Below the pieces are notes generated by a model. That model did not search any database and was not told the origin of the DNA. It saw nothing but the letters and a program-made list of their open reading frames with translations. A stretch of 29,474 bases of DNA from Oscillospiraceae bacterium (lineage in GTDB: Bacteria > Bacillota_A > Clostridia > Oscillospirales > Oscillospiraceae), in NCBI GenBank assembly GCA_024690695.1, contig JAILOS010000059.1:1-29474 (forward strand), read 5' to 3'. How positions within the stretch are numbered: position 1 is the first letter of the stretch; the number at the start of each line of letters is the position of its first letter. Made by a program: the position numbers and the translations under genes. Below, piece after piece: positions 23,409-29,474 of the stretch.

Positions 23409-25316
23409 ATGAGCGAAACGACTGTCAGAATCCAGGACGATCTGTACGAGGCCGTCAACGGCGAATGGCTCAAAACGGCCGTCATCCCGGACGACCGGCC
23501 CCTCACGGGCGGCTTCTCCGATCTGGATCAGGGGATCGAGAAGACCATGATGGCGGATTTCAAGGCCTTCGCGGAGGGAAGCAAGAGCTCCGACATCCCC
23601 GAGATGCGCTATGCGACGGCGCTGTACAGAAAAGTGCTGGACACCGAGAGAAGGAACCGGGAGGGCGTCGCCCCCGTGCTGCCGCTGCTCGAGCGGATCC
23701 TGTCGATCAAAAGCGTCGGCGATCTCAACCGCGAGGCCGCCGGGCTTTTCCTGGAGGGGATCGAGCTGCCCGTGCAGATGGCGGTGGAAGCCGACATGCA
23801 GGACGCGACGAAGAATTCCTTCATCGTCCTCGGCCCCGATCTGATCCTGCCGGACACCACCTACTATGCGGAGGATCACCCGGCCGGCAAACAGCTCCTC
23901 GCCGTTTACGCCGATATGGCCGCGCGGGTGCTGGCCCATGCGCCGCTGTCCGGGGAGGAGCAGAAGCGCTTTTTGGACGACGCGCTGGCCTTCGACGCTA
24001 TGGTCGCCAAAAAGGTCAAGAGCAAGCTGGAGTGGTCGGAGTATTTCAAGTGCCACAACCCGATGAGCGCGGACGAGGTCGCCGCGTATACGGCCCCCTT
24101 TGATCTCCAAAAGCTCCTGAAGGAGCTCTACGGCGAGAGCGCGCCGGAGACTCTGATCGTGTACGATCCCCGGGCGATCAGGGAAATGAACGGGTATTTC
24201 TCCGAAGAGACCCTGCCGCTCTACCTCCACTGGGCCTACGTCAAGACCCTGCTGCGCGCCACCGCGTTCCTGTCCGAAGAGCTGGCGGCTCTCGGAAAGA
24301 CCTATACGCGCGTCCTCACCGGCGTGGCCGCCGATCCCTCGCTGGAGAAGCAGGCCTACCAGACGGCGTCGCGCATGTATTCCGAGCCGGTCGGCGTCTA
24401 TTACGGACGGACCTATTTCGGCGAAGAGGCGAAAAAAGACGTCGTGGAGCTCGTGAAGAAGATCATCGAGACCTACAAGCTGCGGATGAGGAAGAACGGC
24501 TTCCTCGCCGAAGCCACGAAGGAGAAGGCGATCAAAAAGCTCTCCACGATCGAGATCAAGATGGGCTATCCCGACGAGATCAAGGAGATCTGGTCCCGCC
24601 TCGTCTTCGACGAGGACGAGTCCTTCTTCACGATCATGAAGAAGCTCTCCGCCATCCGCATGAAGGACAATCTGGATAAGCTCCTCAAGCCGGTCGACCG
24701 CAGCGAGTGGCTGATGCCGGGCCACATGGTCAACGCCTGCTACAACCCCAGCGCCAACGACATCACCTTCCCGGCGGCGATCCTGCAGAAACCGTTCTAC
24801 TCCCTGCATCAGAGCGTCAGCGAAAACCTCGGCGGCATCGGCGCGGTCATCGGCCACGAGATCTCCCACGCCTTCGACAACAACGGCGCCAACTTCGACG
24901 AGAACGGCAATCTGAACAACTGGTGGACCGAGGAGGATTTCAAGGCCTTCAAGGTCCTCACGCAGGAGATGATCGAGCAGTTCGACGGCATCGAGTTCCA
25001 CGGCGGAAAGGTCAGCGGAGAGCTCACCGTCAGCGAGAACATCGCCGACAACGGCGGCATGGGCGTGACGCTGGAAATCATGCGCACGCTGCCCGAGCCG
25101 GATTTCAAGGCGTATTTCATCAACTGGGCGCGCGTATGGTGCCGGAAGGCGAAGGAGGAATATATCCAGCTCCTGCTGGCCAACGACGTGCACTCGCCGG
25201 CTGAGCTGCGCGCCAACATGTCGCCCCGGAACTTCGGCGAATGGTACGAGGCCTTCGGCGTCACGGAGAAGGACCGCATGTATATCGCCCCCGAAAAGCG
25301 CATCAGCATCTGGTAA
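23409..25316 (+). CDS. M13-family zinc metallopeptidase (PepO/neprilysin-like)
   Basis: This 635-residue protein has the neprilysin fold. An N-terminal M13_N region begins with DDLYEAVNGEWL, and the C-terminal M13 catalytic part begins near residue 440. The zinc motif HEISH gives ligands H483 and H487 with catalytic E484, and the third ligand is E543 in ENIADNGG. The substrate-binding motif NACYNPSANDI is also present. The length is close to that of bacterial PepO endopeptidases, which cleave short peptides. There is no signal peptide, so it should act in the cytoplasm, probably in peptide turnover. It is a single-gene transcript between its own promoter and the hairpin at 25347. Confidence 0.95.
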   Translation: MSETTVRIQDDLYEAVNGEWLKTAVIPDDRPLTGGFSDLDQGIEKTMMADFKAFAEGSKSSDIPEMRYATALYRKVLDTERRNREGVAPVLPLLERILSIKSVGDLNREAAGLFLEGIELPVQMAVEADMQDATKNSFIVLGPDLILPDTTYYAEDHPAGKQLLAVYADMAARVLAHAPLSGEEQKRFLDDALAFDAMVAKKVKSKLEWSEYFKCHNPMSADEVAAYTAPFDLQKLLKELYGESAPETLIVYDPRAIREMNGYFSEETLPLYLHWAYVKTLLRATAFLSEELAALGKTYTRVLTGVAADPSLEKQAYQTASRMYSEPVGVYYGRTYFGEEAKKDVVELVKKIIETYKLRMRKNGFLAEATKEKAIKKLSTIEIKMGYPDEIKEIWSRLVFDEDESFFTIMKKLSAIRMKDNLDKLLKPVDRSEWLMPGHMVNACYNPSANDITFPAAILQKPFYSLHQSVSENLGGIGAVIGHEISHAFDNNGANFDENGNLNNWWTEEDFKAFKVLTQEMIEQFDGIEFHGGKVSGELTVSENIADNGGMGVTLEIMRTLPEPDFKAYFINWARVWCRKAKEEYIQLLLANDVHSPAELRANMSPRNFGEWYEAFGVTEKDRMYIAPEKRISIW

Positions 25317-25346
25317 TCGCCCCGTTCCCGCTCAGGCGCGGACAAG

Positions 25347-25405
25347 GTCCCGAAAATTTCCCGGGTCAGAATCTGACCGAGGGAAATTTTCGGGACATAT
25401 TTTTT
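25347..25405 (+). terminator. Long nested inverted repeat, probable M13 terminator
   Basis: A perfect 16-bp stem (25347-25362 with 25381-25396) encloses a second 7-bp dyad (25364-25370 with 25372-25378). TTTTTT follows at 25400-25405, four bases after the stem. This fits termination of the M13 gene. The right arm also reaches to within 12 bases of the -10 box of the next promoter, so the element may have a regulatory role as well. Confidence 0.7.
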
Positions 25406-25413
25406 GCTATACT
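25405..25413 (+). promoter_or_regulatory. Extended -10 promoter of the 38-residue gene
   Basis: TGCTATACT forms an extended -10. The -35 position falls inside the right arm of the inverted repeat at 25347-25396 and is not a good match. A strong SD (GGGAGGGG) and a GTG start follow about 30 bases downstream. Confidence 0.55.
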
Positions 25414-25443
25414 GCAAGCAGAAAGGAAAGGGAGGGGACGGAC

Positions 25444-25560
25444 GTGAAAGGATATTACACAAGCGGCGGCTTCTGCGGCTGCGTGAACGGACGCTACGTC
25501 CTGTTCAGCAGCGAGAGCGATTATTACGATTCCGTAGAGCCGGAGGGCGACGCGTTGTAG
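25444..25560 (+). CDS. Small conserved-looking protein of 38 residues
   Basis: GTG at 25444 is preceded by GGGAGGGG at about 8 bases and by its own extended -10 promoter. The peptide begins MKGYYTSGGFCGCVNGRY and continues VLFSSESDYYDSV. It is rich in Tyr, Gly and Ser, has two Cys as CGC, and has an acidic end. It resembles small proteins I remember from gut Clostridia that begin MKGYYTS and contain an LFASESDYYE-type segment, all without known function. It ends in TAG and its last 37 bases overlap the 3' end of the convergent WYL gene. It is too short for standard gene-length cut-offs. Confidence 0.7.
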   Translation: MKGYYTSGGFCGCVNGRYVLFSSESDYYDSVEPEGDAL

Positions 25561-26540
25561 AGCGCGGCCAGACGCCGCGCCTCCTCGCGCAGCTCGTCCA
25601 GCAGCGCCTGCGGCCCGGTGACGCGCACGCCGTCGCCCAGCGCGATGATCCAGCCGAGAAAATGCCGGCTGACCGCCACGTCGACCGAGGCGGTGAAGCG
25701 ATCGCCCGAGTGCGGGACGATCGTGATATCCGTCCCGAAGCGGTCGATCAGCGGCCCGACCATATCGGCGCGCCCCTCGAGCGTCACGCGCGTGAGCTCG
25801 CCGCCGAACATGCCGAAAACGCTGCGCGTGTAGGTCGCCGGATCGAGCTTTTGAAAGGCGGCCTTGCCCTCGCGGGGAGCGTCGGTGACGGACAGGCGCA
25901 CGATTTTGTCCACGCGGAAGTGCTTGAGCCTGCCGTCGGCGGCGTCGTAGGCGACGAGATAGTAGTTTTCGTCGTCCCAGAGCAGGCACCAGGGGCTGAG
26001 CTGATACCAGGCGCCGCCGCGCCGCAGCTCCGGCTGCCTGCGCACGTTCCAGCGATAATACTGGAAGCGGATCTGCCGGTCGGCGTTGATGGCCTCGTGC
26101 AGCATGTCGACAAGGTAGTAGATGCTCTCGTTCATCGTCTTGATGCGGCCGGTGATCAGCACCTGCCGGTGAAGCTGGCGCGCCTCGTGGACGCTGGCGA
26201 GCGACTCCAGCTTTTTGATGAGCTGGCGGGATTTCTTCTCGGTGATGAATTTCGAACCCTGCACCACGTCCACCAGCAGCTTCAATTCCGGCAGCTCGAA
26301 CTGCCGCGAGGCGAGGTGGTAGCGCACCGTGCGGCCGTCCTGCTCGCTGAGGATCTCCAGCCCGAATTTTTCGAGCTCGGCGAAGTCCTTGTACAGCGTC
26401 TTGCGGTCGGCGTTGACGCCGAAGCGTTCCAGCCGCGCCGCGATCTCCTGCAGCGTCAGGCCGTGCTGATCGTCGGTCTCCTCGGAGAAGATCCTGACGA
26501 GATACAGCATCTTCAGCTTCTGGTTGTCGCCGGCAGACAT
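25524..26540 (-). CDS. WYL-domain transcriptional regulator
   Basis: This is a 338-residue regulator. A winged helix-turn-helix of the HTH_11/DeoR-like type occupies about residues 5-70 (LTLQEIAARL, NADRKTLYKDFAELEKFG). A WYL domain follows at about 140-235, where the strand LSPWCLLWDDENYYLVAYD corresponds to the WYL core. A C-terminal extension domain completes it. WYL regulators bind nucleic acids or small ligands and often control stress, defence or metabolism. No defence genes are seen nearby, so the target is unknown. GGGAGGG lies about 8 bases before the ATG. The gene ends by overlapping the convergent 38-residue gene. Confidence 0.93.
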   Translation of the reverse strand: MSAGDNQKLKMLYLVRIFSEETDDQHGLTLQEIAARLERFGVNADRKTLYKDFAELEKFGLEILSEQDGRTVRYHLASRQFELPELKLLVDVVQGSKFITEKKSRQLIKKLESLASVHEARQLHRQVLITGRIKTMNESIYYLVDMLHEAINADRQIRFQYYRWNVRRQPELRRGGAWYQLSPWCLLWDDENYYLVAYDAADGRLKHFRVDKIVRLSVTDAPREGKAAFQKLDPATYTRSVFGMFGGELTRVTLEGRADMVGPLIDRFGTDITIVPHSGDRFTASVDVAVSRHFLGWIIALGDGVRVTGPQALLDELREEARRLAALYNASPSGSTES

Positions 26541-26566
26541 GGCAATCCCTCCCCGTTTTTTCTTTC

Positions 26567-26595
26567 AGTATAGCAGCGAACGGGGCGGAGCGCAA
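26567..26595 (-). promoter_or_regulatory. Promoter of the WYL regulator gene
   Basis: On the minus strand TTGCGC (complement of 26590-26595) and TATACT (complement of 26567-26572) are 17 bases apart. TGC before the -10 makes it extended. The leader to the ATG at 26540 is short. Confidence 0.75.
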
Positions 26596-26667
26596 GAATC
26601 AAGGGGAATTTTTTGGACAGTATTCGTGTTGCGATACGGACGGAAAACAACGAAGGGGGCTTTGCAT

Positions 26668-26844
26668 ATGGGACTTCAGGCACAGGCGGAACGGATCGGC
26701 TTTCGGATCGTCGGCACGCTGACGCGGCGGCGGGACTTCGAGCCGACGCATCTGTATCAGTGCTTCTTCGACGAAGCGCACAACCAGTACATCCTGCACC
26801 GCGGCATTCTGACCATCGTCGCCGCCGACGGGACGGTGTACTGA
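26668..26844 (+). CDS. Small protein of 58 residues, unknown function
   Basis: The ATG at 26668 is chosen because AAGGGGG lies about 9 bases upstream; the longer open frame has no better start. The product begins MGLQAQAERIGFRIVGTL and contains YQCFFDEAHNQYILHRGILTIVAADG. This has the alternating pattern of a small beta-sheet protein. I recall similar short unannotated proteins in Clostridia but cannot name a family. There is no signal peptide or membrane helix. It is divergent from the WYL gene with 127 bases between starts, and it ends just before the shared bidirectional terminator. Confidence 0.65.
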   Translation: MGLQAQAERIGFRIVGTLTRRRDFEPTHLYQCFFDEAHNQYILHRGILTIVAADGTVY

Positions 26845-26902
26845 GGCGGCGGGAGGGGAGACAGACGGACTTCTCTCCCTGCGCCGGCGCCGGAGAGCGC
26901 AC

Positions 26903-26957
26903 TGAACGGCTCAAAAAGAGCGGACGCCGTTTACGTCCGCTCTTTTTGAGCCGTTCA
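26903..26957. terminator. Perfect 24-bp inverted repeat, bidirectional terminator
   Basis: The arms 26903-26926 and 26934-26957 are fully complementary around a 7-base loop. Inside them a GC-rich core (GAGCGGACG with its complement) is flanked by AAAAA and TTTTT, giving a terminator in either direction. It separates the convergent 58-residue gene and the feo genes. Its right end covers the stop codon of the Cys-rich gene. Confidence 0.9.
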
Positions 26958-27182
26958 TTCTTTTCCGGCCCGGGGGCCGGCCGCCGCGGCGTTCATCGCG
27001 CCGCATCTGCCGCAGGCCGCGCAGCTGCCGCCGCAGGCCCCGCAGGCTGCGCAGTTGCCGCCGCAGGCGCTTTTGCCCGCTTTTTTATCACGGATCATGC
27101 CGCGGACGAGCAGCCAGACGATCAGCACGACGACGGCGACCAGCACGATATTGATGAGGTTGGCGGAAAACCACGCCAGCAT
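26955..27182 (-). CDS. FeoB-associated Cys-rich membrane protein
   Basis: This 75-residue protein has one N-terminal membrane helix (about 7-28), a short basic stretch, and a tail with seven cysteines in CxxC and CxxxC-like spacing (about residues 40-62). This is the usual form of the small FeoB-associated proteins of Firmicutes, which are found directly downstream of feoB. They are thought to help Fe(II) uptake, perhaps by metal handling or by stabilising the transporter, but their function is not firmly known. AAGGAAG precedes the ATG at 27182. Its stop codon is inside the bidirectional terminator stem. Confidence 0.9.
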   Translation of the reverse strand: MLAWFSANLINIVLVAVVVLIVWLLVRGMIRDKKAGKSACGGNCAACGACGGSCAACGRCGAMNAAAAGPRAGKE

Positions 27183-27205
27183 ACGATCACTTCCTTATAA
27201 TGAGC

Positions 27206-27250
27206 GGCTGCGCCGCGGAGCCGAAGGGGGGCGAGCCCCGCGGCACAGCC
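27206..27250. other. Hairpin between feoB and the Cys-rich gene
   Basis: The arms 27206-27218 and 27238-27250 pair over 13 positions with one mismatch. They lie in the 93-base gap between the two feo genes. There is no U-tract, so it is more likely an RNA stability or processing element, or a small palindromic repeat, than a terminator. Confidence 0.55.
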
Positions 27251-27275
27251 ATATGGAGAGAGGGGCAAGAGACCT

Positions 27276-29474
27276 TTATTTGACCGTCAGCTTCTGCGCT
27301 TCCTTATAGGGCTTGAAGAGCTGCCACAGGAGCAGCGCGAGCATGACGAGCGCGAGGATCAGACCGACGACGTTCATACCGCCCGCGAAGAGACGGCCGA
27401 CCTGCCAGACGATGAAGGCGATCACCCAGGCAAAGCCGCACTGGTAGGCGATGGCGAACCAGGTCCACTTGCGGCTGTTCATCTCGCGCTTGATCGCGCC
27501 GATGGCCGCGAAGCAGGGGGCGCACAGGAGGTTGAAGAGCAGGAAGCTGTAAGCGGCGAGCTTGCCGTGGCCGCCGGAGAATTTGCCGTAGTCCTCTGCG
27601 ACCTTGCCCCAGATCTGGTCGCCGTTCTCCTCCAGCTCTGCCTCGCCCTCCTGATCGTCGTAGGCGTACAGCACACCGAAGGTGCCGACCACGTTCTCCT
27701 TTGCCACGAGACCCGTCACGGTCGCGACGGTGGGCTTCCAGTCGCCGAAGCCCAGCGGCTTGAAGACGACGGAGACGGGCTGGGCGATTCTGGCCAGGAT
27801 GGAGTCGTCCATCGGCTCGACCTCGTCCTCGGGGATGCTCATACGTTCGGAAACGGAGACCACGTATTCGTCGGTGGCGACCGTTTCGTCCTCGTAGAGG
27901 GAGTCCACCATGCCGAAGCGGCCGTTGACAAAGCCGAAGCTGGTCAGGAACCAGATGATGATGGAGGAGAGCACGATGACCGTGCCGGCGCGCTTGATAA
28001 AGCTCCAGCCGCGCTCCCAGGTGCCGCGCAGGACGTTGCCCCAGGCGGGCAGGTGGTAGGCGGGCAGCTCCATGACGAAGGGGGCGGGATCGCCCGCGAA
28101 GCGTTTGGTCTTCTTGAGCATGATGCCGGAGATGACGATGGCGGCGATGCCGACAAAGTAGGCGGAGGTGGCCACCCAGGTGCTGCCGCCGAAGAGCGCG
28201 CCGGCGATCAGTCCGATGACCGGGAGCTTTGCGCCGCAGGGCATGAAGGTGGTGGTCATGATCGTCATGCGGCGGTCACGCTCGTTCTCGATGGTACGGG
28301 AGGCCATGACGCCGGGGATGCCGCAGCCGGTGGCGACGAGCATGGGGATGAAGCTCTTGCCGCTCAGACCGAAGCGGCGGAAGATCCGGTCCATGATGAA
28401 GGCGATGCGGGCCATGTAGCCGCAGTCCTCCAGCAGGCACAGCATCAGGAACAGGACGAGCATCTGGGGCACGAAGCCGAGCACCGCGCCGACGCCCGCG
28501 AGGATGCCGTCGGAGATCAGACCGATCAGCCAGGGCGCGGCGCCCCAGCCCTCAAGGATCGACCGGGAGCCTTCAATGAGCCACGCGTCGCCCAGCACGT
28601 CGTTGGCCGTGTCGGTCAGGAAGGTGCCGATGGCGATGCCGCCGTCGGCGATGGACTTGCCCATGGCCAGGGCGTAGACCAGGAACATGACAAGGGCGAA
28701 GATCGGCAGGGCGAGGATGCGGTTGGTGACGATCTTATCGATCTTGTCGGAGCTTGAGAGCTCTCCCTTACCCTTCTTCTTATAGATGCCCTTGAGCATG
28801 TTGCCGATATAGACATAGCGCTCGTTGGTGATGATGCTCTCGGCGTCGTCGTCCAGCTCCTTCTCGGCAGCCTGGATGTCCTTTTCGATATGGGCCTTGA
28901 CCTCGGCGGGGATCTTGAGCTGCTCCAGCACCTTCTCGTCCCGCTCGAAGACCTTGATGGCGTACCAGCGCTGCTGCTCCTCGGGCAGATTGTGGACCGT
29001 GACCTCTTCGATGTGGGCCAGTGCGTGCTCCACCGGGCCGGAGAAGCTGTGCTGGGGGACGGTCTTGCCGTTCTTCGCTGCCTCGATGGCGGCCTTTGCC
29101 GCGTCGGCCACGCCGTCGCCCTTGAGGGCGGAGATCTCCACGATCCTGCAGCCCAGCTGGCGGCTCAGCTCCCTGATGTTGATGCTGTCGCCGGCCTTCT
29201 TCACCAGGTCCATCATGTTCAGCGCGATCACCACGGGGATGCCGAGCTCGGTGAGCTGGGTGGTCAGGTAGAGATTTCGCTCCAGGTTCGTGGCGTCCAC
29301 GATGTTCAAAATGGCGTCCGGCTTTTCCTCAATGAGATAATTCCGGGCCACGACTTCTTCCAGCGTATAGGGGGAGAGGGAGTAGATGCCGGGCAGGTCG
29401 GTCAGGATGACCTCCTTGTCCACGATCAGCTTGCCTTCCTTCTTCTCCACCGTCACGCCGGGCCAGTTGCCGAC
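27276..29474 (-). CDS. feoB: Ferrous iron transporter FeoB (5' end outside window)
   Basis: The frame is open to the window edge and reads VGNWPGVTVEKKEG at its start, so only the first few dozen residues, including the G1 (P-loop) motif, are missing. G-protein motifs that remain are the G2 Thr in GVTVE, G3 DLPGIYSL, G4 NMMD and G5 SALKGDG. A helical domain follows, and then the membrane part with two Gate-like halves and the conserved end APCFAAIGAIKREM. FeoB is a GTPase-linked Fe(II) importer of the inner membrane. About 730 residues are visible, which fits a full-length protein of some 770-800. The FeoB-associated Cys-rich gene follows after 93 bases. FeoA, if present, would lie outside the window. 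Confidence 0.97.
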   Translation of the reverse strand, partial: VGNWPGVTVEKKEGKLIVDKEVILTDLPGIYSLSPYTLEEVVARNYLIEEKPDAILNIVDATNLERNLYLTTQLTELGIPVVIALNMMDLVKKAGDSINIRELSRQLGCRIVEISALKGDGVADAAKAAIEAAKNGKTVPQHSFSGPVEHALAHIEEVTVHNLPEEQQRWYAIKVFERDEKVLEQLKIPAEVKAHIEKDIQAAEKELDDDAESIITNERYVYIGNMLKGIYKKKGKGELSSSDKIDKIVTNRILALPIFALVMFLVYALAMGKSIADGGIAIGTFLTDTANDVLGDAWLIEGSRSILEGWGAAPWLIGLISDGILAGVGAVLGFVPQMLVLFLMLCLLEDCGYMARIAFIMDRIFRRFGLSGKSFIPMLVATGCGIPGVMASRTIENERDRRMTIMTTTFMPCGAKLPVIGLIAGALFGGSTWVATSAYFVGIAAIVISGIMLKKTKRFAGDPAPFVMELPAYHLPAWGNVLRGTWERGWSFIKRAGTVIVLSSIIIWFLTSFGFVNGRFGMVDSLYEDETVATDEYVVSVSERMSIPEDEVEPMDDSILARIAQPVSVVFKPLGFGDWKPTVATVTGLVAKENVVGTFGVLYAYDDQEGEAELEENGDQIWGKVAEDYGKFSGGHGKLAAYSFLLFNLLCAPCFAAIGAIKREMNSRKWTWFAIAYQCGFAWVIAFIVWQVGRLFAGGMNVVGLILALVMLALLLWQLFKPYKEAQKLTVK

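Noticed and set aside
25524..26540. WYL regulator as a marker of a defence island
   Set aside because: WYL proteins often accompany defence systems, but the neighbours are a peptidase, small proteins and the feo genes, with no nuclease, methylase or CRISPR gene in view.

Overview
The window is GC-rich, densely packed DNA. It is most like an anaerobic gut Clostridia genome of the Oscillospirales type. The evidence is family-level: GPH-type sugar symporters, several GH3 enzymes, an FeoB-associated Cys-rich protein, a cytoplasmic M13 peptidase, a WYL regulator and typical Firmicutes Shine-Dalgarno (SD) sites. No rRNA, tRNA, CRISPR array, transposase or phage gene was recognised.

Positions 1-20121 form a plant-glycoside utilisation locus. 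It opens with the 3' end of a GPH transporter, a cytoplasmic GH3 with reversed domain order and a GH78 alpha-L-rhamnosidase, closed by a terminator. A divergent pair follows: a TetR regulator (minus) and a 1,583-residue membrane-tethered GH3 (plus) that carries an InlB-type repeat and a GLUG-like beta-helix region after its enzyme part. A LysR regulator (minus) comes next. It is followed by a second membrane-tethered GH3, whose well-placed ATG is separated from the body of the gene by an in-frame TAG. The locus ends with an apparent operon: a cytoplasmic GH3 of conventional order, a 57-residue two-helix membrane protein and a second GPH transporter. The inferred scheme is that surface-tethered GH3 enzymes trim glycosides outside the cell, GPH symporters import the products, and cytoplasmic GH78 and GH3 enzymes finish the work. 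TetR and LysR would sense substrate.

Positions 20122-20513 are non-coding and unusually full of stem-loops, including an outer helix that encloses two hairpins. Positions 20514-23199 (minus) hold a B3/B4-domain protein, a VanZ-family membrane protein and an anchored PIG-L-type deacetylase with a (PEPT)8 spacer. Positions 23409-25316 encode an M13 metallopeptidase behind a near-consensus promoter. A perfect 16-bp stem follows, then a 38-residue gene that overlaps the end of a convergent WYL-domain regulator. A 58-residue gene comes next.

The right end (minus) is an iron-uptake unit: FeoB, cut by the window edge, and its Cys-rich partner. It is separated from the 58-residue gene by a 24-bp perfect inverted repeat that acts as a shared terminator.

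The observations most worth following up are the premature TAG in the second tethered GH3, the GH3/InlB/GLUG fusion, the possible shared TetR site in front of two GH3 genes, the hairpin-rich intergenic region and the small proteins of 57 and 38 residues.
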